Counted from the stretch's first letter, positions 46,130-55,927 are shown. The stretch: DNA of 64,000 bases from Neoalteromonas facilis (GCF_002807665.1 NZ_PEAY01000002.1:186001-250000), one strand, 5' to 3'. The notes: generated by a model from the sequence alone, not told the origin. Numbers and translations are program-made.

Positions 46130-47473
46130 ATGCTTGATAAAGTCTTGATAGCAAACCGTGGGGAGATTGCACTGCGCATCTTACGGGCTTGCAAAGAACT
46201 TGGGATCAAAACGGTAGCGGTTCACTCCACTGCTGATCAGAATCTCAAGCACGTTTTGTTAGCCGACGAATCTATTTGTATAGGTAAACCGTCGGCAACA
46301 GAAAGTTATTTGAATATTCCGCGCATTATTGCGGCGGCTGAAGTGACCAATTCGATTGCGATACATCCGGGATACGGTTTCTTAGCTGAGAATGCCGATT
46401 TTGCCGAAGCAGTTGAGCGTTCGGGATTCATTTTTGTGGGTCCTACAGCCGATACGATTAACCTTATGGGTGATAAGGTTTCGGCCATCAACGCTATGAA
46501 AAAGGCCGGTGTTCCTTGTGTGCCAGGCTCTGACGGTCCGTTGACTGATGATGCCGAGCGCAATAAGAGCATTGCAAAACGTATTGGCTATCCGATCATC
46601 GTAAAAGCTGCTGGTGGTGGTGGTGGTCGTGGTATGCGCGTTGTGCGCAGTGAAGCGGAACTGATCAATGCAATCAGCACAACACAAGCTGAAGCCGGCG
46701 CCGCTTTTGGTAACAGCATGGTGTACATGGAGAAATTCCTTGAAAATCCACGCCACGTTGAAATCCAAGTGCTTGCGGACGGGCAAGGCAATGCCATCCA
46801 TCTGGCAGAGCGCGATTGTTCAATGCAGCGTCGTCACCAGAAGGTGGTCGAGGAAGCACCTGCACCGGGCATTTCAGAGCAAATGCGTAATAAAATTGGT
46901 GAACGCTGTCGTCGTGCTTGTATTGAAATCGGCTATCGCGGCGCAGGAACTTTCGAGTTCTTGTATGAAAATGGCGAGTTCTATTTCATTGAAATGAACA
47001 CCCGTATTCAGGTTGAGCACCCAGTATCGGAAATGATCACCGGCGTGGACCTTATTAAAGAGCAATTACGTATTGCTGCAGGTCAGCCGCTTTCTATCGA
47101 TCAATCACAGGTTAAAGTGCGTGGTCATGCGATTGAATGCCGTATCAATGCGGAAGACCCAAACACCTTCATTCCTAGCCCAGGTACAATCAATATGTTC
47201 CACTCACCGGGCGGTTTGGGTGTGCGTTGGGATTCACATATTTACGCGGGCTACAGTGTACCACCCTACTATGATTCGATGATTGGTAAGTTGATCACTT
47301 ATGGCGAAAGCCGTGATGAAGCCATTGCTAGAATGCGTCATGCCTTGGATGAGCTTGTAATAGAGGGGATCAAAACCAATATTCCATTGCAGCGCAAGAT
47401 CATGGCAGATGAGAATTTCTCTGCGGGTGGTACGAATATCCATTACCTAGAGAAAAAATTAGGTATGGCATAA
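46130..47473 (+). CDS. accC: Biotin carboxylase subunit of acetyl-CoA carboxylase
   Basis: A 447-residue ATP-grasp enzyme that carboxylates biotin on Acc[21 protein letters not shown] is the N-terminal Rossmann part, [14 protein letters not shown] the ATP loop, and [18 protein letters not shown] the catalytic segment. It lies 14 bases after accB. A strong terminator follows, closing the aroQ-accBC operon. Confidence 0.99.
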   Translation: MLDKVLIANRGEIALRILRACKELGIKTVAVHSTADQNLKHVLLADESICIGKPSATESYLNIPRIIAAAEVTNSIAIHPGYGFLAENADFAEAVERSGFIFVGPTADTINLMGDKVSAINAMKKAGVPCVPGSDGPLTDDAERNKSIAKRIGYPIIVKAAGGGGGRGMRVVRSEAELINAISTTQAEAGAAFGNSMVYMEKFLENPRHVEIQVLADGQGNAIHLAERDCSMQRRHQKVVEEAPAPGISEQMRNKIGERCRRACIEIGYRGAGTFEFLYENGEFYFIEMNTRIQVEHPVSEMITGVDLIKEQLRIAAGQPLSIDQSQVKVRGHAIECRINAEDPNTFIPSPGTINMFHSPGGLGVRWDSHIYAGYSVPPYYDSMIGKLITYGESRDEAIARMRHALDELVIEGIKTNIPLQRKIMADENFSAGGTNIHYLEKKLGMA

Positions 47474-47503
47474 TCCTGCTCAAAGCTTAAATAATTGTTA
47501 AAG

Positions 47504-47528
47504 GCCAGTCAGTCGACTGGCTTTTTTT
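47504..47528 (+). terminator. accC terminator
   Basis: GCCAGTC and GACTGGC form a 7-bp stem with loop AGTC, followed by seven T. Confidence 0.92.
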
Positions 47529-47833
47529 ATGGGCTGTCACCAGAGCTTTTTCTGCATTTTTTTGCTGGACAGAACACAGCATACGCAAGAGTCACTTTAT
47601 CTCGCTAAACAGTATGATCTGCTGGTTGTTTACATGAGCGAAGTTACCTTTTCTCACGTTCCTGGGTGGGTATTAAGCGATTAGTGAGCAGAAGGTGAGT
47701 GTTGTTGAACACGATTGGTTACGCCGTGAGTAAAGCGGTCGGAAAAAGGGGCGCAGAGCATGATTTTCCGCTATGATTTTCACTCTTCAATAGCAATAGT
47801 GTTAAAAATGGATTCACTTTCTAGGAGCTTTTA
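47529..47833. other. Gene-free stretch after accC
   Basis: About 305 bases without a supported gene. No repeat, RNA gene or clear regulatory element was recognised, apart from an AGGAG ribosome-binding site just before the next gene at 47834. Confidence 0.5.
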
Positions 47834-48757
47834 TTGTTGAATTGGTTGCGATTTATAGCATTCGTTTTCATGTTGTCAGTTACGCTATCGCCGCATGTAC
47901 TTGCGTCTTTTAGCCAAAAGCTTGATTTACAAACACGCGTTGATAAACGTTCTGATCGGGATGTGCGATATCAGTATCGCGCCCGCTATTACCCTGAATT
48001 TTCGTTTGACTCAGAATGGAGCGTTCATGCTTTTGCAGTCACTGGAGATGATTTTGGCTCTAGCCACAACACGTTTGATGACAGTCAAGCGGACTATTTC
48101 TACGTAAGACGTTTGTTTGCCCGCCATCAAGGTGATTATGGCAAAACAGAGATGGGCGTAATTCCAACCTATAAAGGACGAGTATCGTCATCCGGTTTGT
48201 CTAAAGATGGCTGGATAACAGGGTTAAGGCATGTTCGCCAACTAAACAATAGCAGTCAGTTTGAAGTGGTTTTGGGGCAGCTAGAAGGCTTAGATCCAGC
48301 ACATGCTTTGGATCCTCCAGATGCAATTGATTATGTAGAAATCGAATATTCAGCGCGAATGGATAAACGCAGTAGCTACGAATTTAGCCTGGAGAGAATG
48401 ACACAGGCCAATTTTATCCGTGCCGAATTTCGATACAAAGTGCAACCCGAACATACGATGTTTGCTGAGGTGGTAAAGCGAGCAGAAAACAGTCAGGCAA
48501 AATGGGTATTAGGCATCGAAGGTGAGTTTGCGTTAGCGCAACAGCAAGTGGAATATTTTGCTCATTATTCCTATGTCAGTCCGGAATTTGGATTGCGAGC
48601 AGAATTAACCGAAGACTTTCTGGGCGACGGTCATGGCATGTCGTCGGAGCTTAGTGCCGACATCGGGCAATCGGGTTTTGGTTGGTTTGTTCGTCTCGAT
48701 TTAGTCGAGGGACGGTCCCGGGTACTCGCTGGGTTGAGTTGGTCTTTTAAATCATAA
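47834..48757 (+). CDS. Outer-membrane beta-barrel-like protein
   Basis: A 307-residue exported protein. It has a signal peptide (residues 1-25, FIAFVFMLSVTLSPHVLAS) and alternating polar/hydrophobic beta strands rich in Tyr and Phe (VRYQYRARYYPEFSF, DYFYVRRLFARH, QVEYFAHYSYVSPEFGLRAEL), ending in SWSFKS. This pattern suggests a porin-like barrel, but no named family is recognised. The start is TTG at 47834, with AGGAG six bases upstream. It lies alone between terminators. Confidence 0.6.
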   Translation: MLNWLRFIAFVFMLSVTLSPHVLASFSQKLDLQTRVDKRSDRDVRYQYRARYYPEFSFDSEWSVHAFAVTGDDFGSSHNTFDDSQADYFYVRRLFARHQGDYGKTEMGVIPTYKGRVSSSGLSKDGWITGLRHVRQLNNSSQFEVVLGQLEGLDPAHALDPPDAIDYVEIEYSARMDKRSSYEFSLERMTQANFIRAEFRYKVQPEHTMFAEVVKRAENSQAKWVLGIEGEFALAQQQVEYFAHYSYVSPEFGLRAELTEDFLGDGHGMSSELSADIGQSGFGWFVRLDLVEGRSRVLAGLSWSFKS

Positions 48758-48782
48758 AAAAAAGGCCCACATCCCGTGGGCC
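48756..48782 (-). terminator. Terminator downstream of hybrid kinase gene
   Basis: GGCCCAC and GTGGGCC form a 7-bp stem with a 5-base loop. The run of eight T follows on the minus strand, so it ends leftward transcription from the hybrid kinase, about 200 bases after its stop. Confidence 0.8.
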
Positions 48783-48982
48783 AACAGCAAGAACGCGTAC
48801 ACACTTCAACAGTGCATGGGTGTTTACGCTAGCGTTGAGATTTTGGATCTATTTATTTAGCTCTTTTTATTAGCCGCTATATTTGGCGAACGGTTTGATA
48901 ACAATGACGTCAAACGAAGGGATATCTAAATCGACAATTGGCCAATGCAGAGTGATTCAATGCGCGACTGCTCGCCAATCGC

Positions 48983-51127
48983 TTATTCCTCTTTGGACAA
49001 TGTTAGCCAATTCAATAGCGTTTCGTAGAGTAAGTCAAAGCGTAAGGGCTTGGTAATAAAGTCGTTCATGCCAGCGGCCAAACAGGCTTCTTTGTTTTCT
49101 TTCAATGCGTTACCGGTTAACGCAATAATGGGCAGGCGCTCCCCGTTTTTAAGTTGTCGGATGTGCTGGGTGGCTTCTAAACCATGCATGCGAGGCATTT
49201 GCATATCCATTAGCACAATATCAAAAGCCTCCTGGCTAATTTTCTCGATGGCCTGTTCACCATCTTCTACACATACAGCGTGCAAATTTACCAACGCAAG
49301 AAATTCGCTAAGCACATCGCGATTCATCGGTTCATCATCGACGATTAGCACGCGTTTGCCGCTAAACTGGGCTATTAGCTCAGCCTTTGCGTCACGATGC
49401 GTTTTAGTCGCTTTCACAGCCTTTGAGGAGTGGCATTTGGGTAATCTTACGGTGAACCAAAACGTACTCCCTTTGCCTAGCTGTGATTCTGCTCCAACGT
49501 CTCCTCCCATAAATTGGGCGATTTTTTTGGTGATTGCTAGTCCTAATCCGGTACCGCTATATTCTCGTGTAAGGGAGTTATCGGCTTGTTCAAACTCATT
49601 AAACAATCGCGGTAATGATTCAGCGGGTATGCCTATTCCAGTGTCAGATACTTCAAAACGCAACACTGAAAAGTCAGGCGCATCCGTCTCCAGAATAACG
49701 CGCAACGTAACGCTTCCTTTTTCAGTAAACTTAACCGCATTGCTGGCAAGATTGATCAGCGCCTGACGCATGCGCGTAGCATCACTGACATAGCATTGTG
49801 GCAATGGCGCTATGTCTGTTTTTAATATTAGGCCTTTGTCTTTGATTGAAGAGTCAATCATAGTGATCACGTCGTTACACACTTCAGGAACAAACACTCT
49901 TTCGCGTTTAAGCTCGAATCGCCCAGCCTCTATTTTGGATAAATCCAGTACGGCATTGATGAGCTCAAGGAGATGCTCACTGGCTGATTCGATATTCTCG
50001 ATTTTGTCTGCATATTGGCTTGGAAGGCCTTCTTCTCGCAGTAAATGTGTCATGCCAGCAATAACATTCAATGGCGTGCGTATTTCATGGCTGATGTTCG
50101 CGAGAAATGCACTTTTGGTAACATTGGCTGCTTCTGCGAGATCTTTTGCTGTGTTCAGTTCCTTGGTTCTTTGCCTAACGAGGTGTTCCAGCTCTTGCTG
50201 CCGGTTTAGTCGTTCTAACTCAACCGCTTTGCGTTCTGAAATGTCGCGTGTGGAGCAGAAGAAAATGGCTTCGCCGTCTAAATCGACCGGCATCGCGCTG
50301 ACTTCTACCGGCAATAAGGCACCATCACGCTTACGATAGTGGGTTTCAAACTGCACGCGTTTGGCATGACGAATAAGTTTTTTAACGATAGTGTCGTGTC
50401 GTTTGGCGTCATATTTGGTGTCTAGATGACGAACGTGCATTCCAATGATTTGATCTCGCGAGTAATCCAGCATGTCACACAAAGAGTCGCTGGCTTCTTC
50501 AATACAGCTTTTGGCATTTAACACAAAGGTGCCATCACTGGCATTGCGTAACAGCATTTCGTATCGGTGAGTACGGCTACGCAAGTCCAGTTCCAGTGAT
50601 TTTTGTTTGGATACGTCATAAAAATTAATACTGACGTGGGAGAGTTCTCCATTTTCATCAAAGGCTGGTGACGCGTTGACCAATACCCATACACAACCAT
50701 CGTGTAGCGGACTGAGAATGCCTAACACCATTGTCCCTAAAGGCTGCTGAGTCGCTAAAACCCGAGAGATTGGATATTTTTCTACAGGCAGAGGCTCGCC
50801 GGTGTCGTCGACAAAATGCCATGACGGATCCATCGCTTTTCGGCCATACATTTGATCTTCTGTCATACCGAGCAATTCGGCTGCGCGGGGATTTGAATAC
50901 AATATACTGGTGTCGGGCGCATGGACGACGACGCCCGTTTCTAGGGTTTGCAGAATAGATTGCTCAGTAATCTTGCTTTCATTTGTCATAAGGCCATGCG
51001 GTCCAGTACCACTCAATTCCTTCATGGAACCTGCTATCTCTATCCTTTTAGAGGCGCCTATCTGAATAAATGCAGGTTTTATACGCGTAATTGTATTTAA
51101 ATCTCTAAAGCTATATATAGACCACAT
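48983..51127 (-). CDS. Hybrid sensor histidine kinase with two PAS domains
   Basis: A cytoplasmic-looking 714-residue hybrid kinase. Two PAS domains (about 55-175 and 185-300) precede the HisKA domain, with phospho-acceptor H347 in FLANISHEIRTP. The ATPase domain has NAVKFTEKG, DTGIGI and GTGLGLAI boxes, and a C-terminal receiver has D641 in VLMDMQMP. No transmembrane segment is evident, so the signal is probably cytoplasmic. No separate HPt or response regulator is adjacent. The N-terminal start is uncertain; ATG codons at residues 35 and 47 are alternatives. Confidence 0.92.
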   Translation of the reverse strand: MWSIYSFRDLNTITRIKPAFIQIGASKRIEIAGSMKELSGTGPHGLMTNESKITEQSILQTLETGVVVHAPDTSILYSNPRAAELLGMTEDQMYGRKAMDPSWHFVDDTGEPLPVEKYPISRVLATQQPLGTMVLGILSPLHDGCVWVLVNASPAFDENGELSHVSINFYDVSKQKSLELDLRSRTHRYEMLLRNASDGTFVLNAKSCIEEASDSLCDMLDYSRDQIIGMHVRHLDTKYDAKRHDTIVKKLIRHAKRVQFETHYRKRDGALLPVEVSAMPVDLDGEAIFFCSTRDISERKAVELERLNRQQELEHLVRQRTKELNTAKDLAEAANVTKSAFLANISHEIRTPLNVIAGMTHLLREEGLPSQYADKIENIESASEHLLELINAVLDLSKIEAGRFELKRERVFVPEVCNDVITMIDSSIKDKGLILKTDIAPLPQCYVSDATRMRQALINLASNAVKFTEKGSVTLRVILETDAPDFSVLRFEVSDTGIGIPAESLPRLFNEFEQADNSLTREYSGTGLGLAITKKIAQFMGGDVGAESQLGKGSTFWFTVRLPKCHSSKAVKATKTHRDAKAELIAQFSGKRVLIVDDEPMNRDVLSEFLALVNLHAVCVEDGEQAIEKISQEAFDIVLMDMQMPRMHGLEATQHIRQLKNGERLPIIALTGNALKENKEACLAAGMNDFITKPLRFDLLYETLLNWLTLSKEE

Positions 51128-51309
51128 AAAGTGTAAGGTAAATGTATTAATCGCTACTCATCTATCGATTGTCGATCGCTATGAAATTGAAATCACCGTG
51201 TTGACCAGCCAGAATCGGGAAACGACAACATTTATCAGTGTTTTTTGTGATCATAGTATGCGCTTGCTACGTATGTGAAAAAACCTGACGAATTGTTTGA
51301 GAAGTGAGT

Positions 51310-51492
51310 ATGTTTGGTTTCTTAAAATCAGACCCAACCAAAAAATTGAGACAGAAATATGACAAAAAGTTAGAGCAAGCGATGCTGGCTCAACGCAATG
51401 GTGATATGCGTTTATATGCGAAACTCACTGAAGAAGCAGAAACCCTTTGGCATTCTATTGAGGCACTAAAAGCAAATGTTGTTCAGAAGTGA
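51310..51492 (+). CDS. Small DUF6435-like protein
   Basis: A 60-residue soluble, charged helical protein (MFGFLKSDPTKKLRQKYDKKLEQAMLAQR...) of the DUF6435/Lacal_2735 type, with no known function. I use the ATG at 51310; a GTG two codons upstream is possible. It overlaps the next gene by 17 bp, so translation may be coupled. Confidence 0.75.
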   Translation: MFGFLKSDPTKKLRQKYDKKLEQAMLAQRNGDMRLYAKLTEEAETLWHSIEALKANVVQK

Positions 51493-51739
51493 AGCGGATC
51501 GCTCTCGTGTTATCGAAATGGCGTGGGAAGACAGAACGCCCTTTGAAGCGATAGAAAGGCTTTACGGCTTGTCAGAAAAGCAAGTGATTGCGCTCATGCG
51601 TGGTTCTCTAAACCCTAAAACGTTTAAAAACTGGCGTGCTCGTGTATCCGGACGGGTGACTAAGCATCAACAACTTAGGCCTGAAGGTGTGCAACGAGCA
51701 TATTGCGCGACGCAGTACAAGTTAGGCCGAGGACGTTAA
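51476..51739 (+). CDS. TIGR03643-type small protein
   Basis: An 87-residue basic protein. RSRVIEMAWEDRTPFEAIERLYGLSEKQVIALMR looks like a helix-turn-helix, followed by FKNWRARVSGRVTKH, the pattern of the TIGR03643 family common in aquatic bacteria and algae; function unknown. It overlaps the preceding small gene, and its stop overlaps the converging nuclease gene by 4 bases. Confidence 0.8.
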   Translation: MLFRSEADRSRVIEMAWEDRTPFEAIERLYGLSEKQVIALMRGSLNPKTFKNWRARVSGRVTKHQQLRPEGVQRAYCATQYKLGRGR

Positions 51740-53874
51740 TCGACGCCCGCTTCATCTTTTAATTGATGAATGATACTGAGTAACTCAGCCGCGGCTTCGG
51801 CATCTGACATCGCGCGGTGATGGCGTTTCATTGGTATATCAAAATAAGCCGTCAAGTTAGCGAGGGAATAAGATTTCAGTCCGCGCTTCACTTTACGCAT
51901 CTCAGCACAAGTACAAAACTTAGGACGACGATAGGACTGCCCCAAACGCTCATATTCCTGCTTAATAAAGCCATAATCAAAGTTCACATTGTGGGCGACA
52001 AAAATACAACCTTGAGTAAAAGCTTCAAACGACTCTGCAATGTCAGCAAATGTTGGCGCGTCCACTACCATTTCATCATCAATCCCTGTCAGTGCGGTGA
52101 TGTTTGACGGGATCTTACGCTGTGGATTTATCAAAGATTGCCAACGGGCAACCGTTATTCCATTGATACGTTTTACTGCGCCTATTTCGGTTATACGGTG
52201 ATAGCGAGATTGGCCCCCAGTGGTTTCAATATCAACTACAACATAGGGCTGCATGGGGTCCCGACACCAATTCACTTTGGTGATCCTGACGTCAAAGCCA
52301 CAATCAGACAGCTTATTTATTGAAACAAGCTGGTTGCGTCGCAATGCATCACCCGGCGCCTTAATTTCTTCAAGTCGTAACTGATCACGTTCAACGACCA
52401 TAATGTCTGGAAAGCCATCACTGAGACTCTTGTAATCAACCGCCATCGCCTTGAGCATGTCTAGGTATTGCTGAGGTTGGGCATATTGCAGCAGTAACTT
52501 AATGTTATCCAGTAACCTAGGATGCCATTGGAACAGAGCGTTGACTTTGCCATAGTGCTTGGCGCTTGTTTCGGTGAGATGGCGAATGAAATTGTGTTTA
52601 TCAAGACAGTGCGCTAGCAGCCCATCAATTGCCTCACCATGATCGCTGTATAATCGGTTTTCCAATAAAACGTTGGGGCGAATATCGAACTCATTATTTA
52701 ATGCTTGGGCATCAGTTGAATAAATAATGTCCCAAAAACATAAACCGAATAGTGTTAACCACATGCGGTTTTCTGTGCGTGCCGCGATAAGGCCTTCTCG
52801 TTTGTAATGTTCAACCACACCGCGCTCAACGCTGTTGATGTAGATTTCATCTATGGCGACGACAGACTGAGACTGTTTAAGCAGATCGGTCAGGCGACTG
52901 GTCTTTTTCTGTTTAAACTTCTGAGCCAGAAAGTCTTTGGCAAACAACAACAATTCGTCGCTAGCAGGATCTTCAAGAATGCACTCGAGTTTTTGTCTAG
53001 CCAGATCTTTGTCACCCAAGCGATACGTTTCTCGGATCCATTTTTCCTGTGCTGCGTCTTGGTTTGACGCTGACAATAATGTCATCGCATAGTGTTTATC
53101 TTGCTGAAGCCATGCCTTGCCTAATAGCCAGAGCACTTCGTCTTTGTATCTTTGCGCAAGTGTACCTTTTGCTTCGGGTAGCAAATTCGGCTCTATGCGA
53201 GCGTATTCGTCAAATGATGTGCCGCGCACTTGATCGCGCCATTGGGCGTAGTAGAACGCTGACTGCGCGCTGTCAGCATGCTCAAAGTGAGATTGGTTGT
53301 TGGCGCTGTCTTTCCGTGTGCGCATGACGCCTAAGTCACGCATCGAAAATTGTGTCATACGACCCCGCGTATGCCCAAAAAACAGAAATAAAAAGAAGTT
53401 GAGCGTTTCATCAAAATTACGTAACAGATAGCGTTGCGCTGTTGATGAGTCAACAAACGCCTCTACGGGTAGCAATTGCTTTGCTTGTTCGAGCAATCGA
53501 CCTTTTGAAGCCGATGTCGTGCACGCTAGGTTGTGTGCTCGTAACATACTCAGTATGTCACTTTTAGTCATTAATGGTAGGCAGTTATGCATATCGCTAT
53601 GGCTTAATGGCCTAAGCCAGTGGAGATTTTGCAGTTCCAAAATGGCTTCATCGACAGCGTCAATTTCGTCGTAATCGAGGCTGGCTTTTGCAATCAATGG
53701 GTGTTTACGATTAGCGAGACGCGCGGTGATGCATTGGGCGGACTTTGGCAACTGGTGGAAGCTTTGCAGCCATTGCTTTTGCGGTGCCGACAATAAGTGC
53801 TGGCAAGGGCCTTCAATAAACTTGAGGCACTCAATAAAATTGTCCAAATAATAAAAAGTGGGGAGCTTTTTCAC
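51736..53874 (-). CDS. FAN1-like VRR-NUC nuclease fused to DEDDh 3'-5' exonuclease
   Basis: A 712-residue fusion. The first ~535 residues follow bacterial FAN1: a SAP-like segment near 104-136 (KSDILSMLRAHNLAC), helical repeats, the VERGVVEHYKREGL...LFGLCFWDIIYS region and a VRR-NUC domain with FPD (D490), EEIK (E503, K505) and a following Gln. Residues ~543-705 are a DnaQ-type exonuclease with DIETTG (D548, E550), HNVNFD (D633) and HRAMSD (H686, D691). FAN1 cuts DNA flaps and crosslinks. Joining it to a proofreading-type exonuclease suggests repair in which both activities act in turn. All catalytic residues are present in both parts. Confidence 0.88.
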   Translation of the reverse strand: MKKLPTFYYLDNFIECLKFIEGPCQHLLSAPQKQWLQSFHQLPKSAQCITARLANRKHPLIAKASLDYDEIDAVDEAILELQNLHWLRPLSHSDMHNCLPLMTKSDILSMLRAHNLACTTSASKGRLLEQAKQLLPVEAFVDSSTAQRYLLRNFDETLNFFLFLFFGHTRGRMTQFSMRDLGVMRTRKDSANNQSHFEHADSAQSAFYYAQWRDQVRGTSFDEYARIEPNLLPEAKGTLAQRYKDEVLWLLGKAWLQQDKHYAMTLLSASNQDAAQEKWIRETYRLGDKDLARQKLECILEDPASDELLLFAKDFLAQKFKQKKTSRLTDLLKQSQSVVAIDEIYINSVERGVVEHYKREGLIAARTENRMWLTLFGLCFWDIIYSTDAQALNNEFDIRPNVLLENRLYSDHGEAIDGLLAHCLDKHNFIRHLTETSAKHYGKVNALFQWHPRLLDNIKLLLQYAQPQQYLDMLKAMAVDYKSLSDGFPDIMVVERDQLRLEEIKAPGDALRRNQLVSINKLSDCGFDVRITKVNWCRDPMQPYVVVDIETTGGQSRYHRITEIGAVKRINGITVARWQSLINPQRKIPSNITALTGIDDEMVVDAPTFADIAESFEAFTQGCIFVAHNVNFDYGFIKQEYERLGQSYRRPKFCTCAEMRKVKRGLKSYSLANLTAYFDIPMKRHHRAMSDAEAAAELLSIIHQLKDEAGVD

Positions 53875-53944
53875 ACCAGTTAGCGCACATATAAAACTGT
53901 ATTTATATACAGTGTCGTAATTTTTGTAAAGTCTGTTCGACGGG

Positions 53945-54244
53945 TTATGTGCGTATTTTTTGTTTTTTTACCCAGTTAGTGTGTGTGCATATTTGAGGAT
54001 CTGCTTGCAAGCTTTCTAAGCTGGAGAATTGTTTGGCCAGTATCATTTCAGAGTAAAAGCGATGGATCGCATTGTGGCATGTCCTGCAAATTGTAATCCC
54101 TTGCGCTAGCTCCGCTTTGCTGTATTGCTTCTTGAAGTGTGCTCGGCGATGCATTTTGCGCGGAATAAGGTGATGAAAAGTAAGATCCGTTATGCGTTCA
54201 CATAGCTGGCATTGGCCGAATTTAATGTGTTTAGTATTTCCCAT
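53945..54244 (-). CDS. HNH endonuclease-like protein
   Basis: A 99-residue protein with zinc-binding CQLC and CRTCHN pairs around a TFHHLIPRKMH histidine motif, the HNH pattern of small beta-beta-alpha-metal nucleases. I use the ATG at 54244 (MGNTKHIKFGQC); an upstream in-frame TTG at 54286 has no better support. It lies 70 bases upstream of the FAN1-like gene on the same strand, so a repair role is possible but unproven. Confidence 0.8.
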   Translation of the reverse strand: MGNTKHIKFGQCQLCERITDLTFHHLIPRKMHRRAHFKKQYSKAELAQGITICRTCHNAIHRFYSEMILAKQFSSLESLQADPQICTHTNWVKKQKIRT

Positions 54245-54446
54245 AATGGCAAAAACTGAATGTTGTGCGGCGTGACGTTTAGTCAATAAGGTTAATCCAG
54301 TTGAATTGAGGGGTAAAGTTCATGCTTTGCTCAATCCAAATTAACGCGGTCAGCGTATCACTGTTAATAAAATCGAATTCACAGTCACAACCGAGTCAAA
54401 GCAAATCGTTTTGAAGCGATGTTTAGCGAACATTAATGGAGCCAGT

Positions 54447-54638
54447 ATGAGCTTAACTGATGCTGCACAGTTTGAGTGTCCTTATTGCATGGTTATCAAT
54501 GATTTAGAAATCGATCCTCACAATGATATTAATCAACAGCAAGTGGTTGATTGTCAGATTTGTTGCCAGCCAATAGAGATTGAGGTGCATGCCACGGAAC
54601 TGGGATTTAACATTATAGCGAAGCGAGATGATGAGTAA
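54447..54638 (+). CDS. CPXCG motif cysteine-rich protein
   Basis: A 63-residue zinc-ribbon-like protein with CPYC near residue 12 and CQICC near 36. The family has no known function. The ATG at 54447 gives the usual length; an upstream in-frame codon at 54411 would extend it by 12 residues. It overlaps the flavin reductase gene by 11 bp. Confidence 0.82.
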   Translation: MSLTDAAQFECPYCMVINDLEIDPHNDINQQQVVDCQICCQPIEIEVHATELGFNIIAKRDDE

Positions 54639-55293
54639 GTGTATTGTTACAAGCAAAGACATTCAGCAAATGCCACAGCGCTATCGCGCTGAATTTATCA
54701 ATAGCCTGTCGGGTTTTAAAAGCGCCAATTTGGTAGGAACAACATCGATTTCTGGAATCGATAACCTCGCGCTTGTCAGCAGTGTAGTGCATATCGGCGC
54801 AAATCCGCCATTGTTGGGCATGATCATGCGACCACACACAGTCCCGCGCGATACATTACAAAATATAAAAGATACCGGTGTGTATACGTTGAACAGTGTG
54901 TCTGAATCAATGATTGAGCGGGCGCATCAAACGTCAGCCCGATATGCTTCTGATGAAAGTGAATTTGACGCTGTTGGGTTTAATGCTTCGCGCTCGCAAG
55001 TGGTTGATGCGCCCTATGTGAAGGAGTCTCCGCTCAAGCTCAGTTTGCGCGTGGTTGAGATCCTGCCGATACAAGCGAATGCCACGGAAATGGTCGTCGG
55101 GGAAATCGTAGAAGTGGTTTTAGCTGAGGATTGTATCGATAAAACCGGTTATTTAGATATCGAACATTTGGGTAGTATGAGCATCAGTGGTTTAGTGAGT
55201 TATCACAAAACGCAGCGGGTTGGGGCGTATGCTTACGCAAAACCAGACGCTGCCGTACAACCGTTGTCGTTAAGGAGAAGCAAAAACATATGA
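54628..55293 (+). CDS. Flavin reductase-like (FMN-binding split barrel) protein
   Basis: A 221-residue protein with the split-barrel flavin reductase pattern: SGFKSANLVGTTS, LALVSSVVHIGANPPLLGMIMRP, and DTLQNIKDTGVYTLN. It likely binds FMN and either reduces it or uses it in a redox reaction. It starts inside the CPXCG gene and its stop overlaps the start of a 41-codon membrane ORF, so the three appear to be one operon. Confidence 0.82.
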   Translation: MMSKCIVTSKDIQQMPQRYRAEFINSLSGFKSANLVGTTSISGIDNLALVSSVVHIGANPPLLGMIMRPHTVPRDTLQNIKDTGVYTLNSVSESMIERAHQTSARYASDESEFDAVGFNASRSQVVDAPYVKESPLKLSLRVVEILPIQANATEMVVGEIVEVVLAEDCIDKTGYLDIEHLGSMSISGLVSYHKTQRVGAYAYAKPDAAVQPLSLRRSKNI

Positions 55294-55415
55294 TCCCAAA
55301 TATTGAACAATTGCTGCTAGTGTGTGGCATCGTCTCGGTAGTCGTGTTCGGCATAGTCTATGTATTAGTGAATATTCTCGGCAATACACAGCAGTCTGAA
55401 CTGGATGAAGACTGA
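55290..55415 (+). CDS. Small single-pass membrane ORF
   Basis: A 41-residue reading frame overlapping the flavin reductase stop (ATGA). Residues ~8-30 (LLLVCGIVSVVVFGIVYVLVNIL) form one membrane segment, followed by an acidic tail (SELDED). A GGAG lies upstream but is rather far from the ATG. No family is recognised; coding is inferred from the overlap and the clear membrane profile. Confidence 0.5.
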   Translation: MIPNIEQLLLVCGIVSVVVFGIVYVLVNILGNTQQSELDED

Positions 55416-55504
55416 GCCTTATCAGCACGAAGTGAGATAGATCAATATTCTTCTTTTTACCGCTGGCACTAATCCAAATTCAGCGTAAACTGGTATCAAA
55501 ATAA

Positions 55505-55529
55505 GAAGGCCCACCACTGGTGGGCCTTC
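55505..55529 (+). terminator. Terminator after flavin reductase operon
   Basis: GAAGGCCCACC and GGTGGGCCTTC form a perfect 11-bp stem with loop ACT; the following T tract is short (GTCGTTT), so it may depend on stem strength. Confidence 0.75.
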
Positions 55530-55619
55530 GTCGTTTAAAGCTTTTGTAATTAAGAATGATTCGTGTTTTTAATCATTGAAAATACGTGTTGAACATACAT
55601 AACGCTTAAGGAGCGCTAA

Positions 55620-55913
55620 ATGAATAAGGTTAATCGCCGTGATTTCCTAAAATTGTCAGGAACGAGTTTAATTGGGCTCACTCTTGGTGGTGTTGCACTG
55701 CGAGCCAATGCCCAAGAACAATTAAGTCCAGATGATCCCACCGCAAAAGCCTTGCAATATACCCATGAATCGACGGTAGAAGGTTCTACGTGTGGTAATT
55801 GTATGTACGTGCAGGGTGATGCAGCTGCCGAATGGCGTCCGTGCGCGATCTTCCCGGGTAAACAAGTGAATGCAAAAGGCTGGTGTACTGCTTGGGTTAA
55901 AAAACCAGGTTAA
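55620..55913 (+). CDS. High-potential iron-sulfur protein (HiPIP)
   Basis: A 97-residue periplasmic electron carrier. The Tat signal is RRDFLKLSG followed by a hydrophobic stretch and cleavage near ALRANA. The 4Fe-4S cluster ligands are C58, C61, C75 and C89, with the W-C-T-A-W end typical of HiPIP. It can donate electrons to oxidases or denitrification enzymes; a link to the nitrate genes 44 kb away is speculative. Single gene with AAGGAG before the ATG. Confidence 0.93.
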   Translation: MNKVNRRDFLKLSGTSLIGLTLGGVALRANAQEQLSPDDPTAKALQYTHESTVEGSTCGNCMYVQGDAAAEWRPCAIFPGKQVNAKGWCTAWVKKPG

Positions 55914-55927
55914 TGTTACACGGTGCC

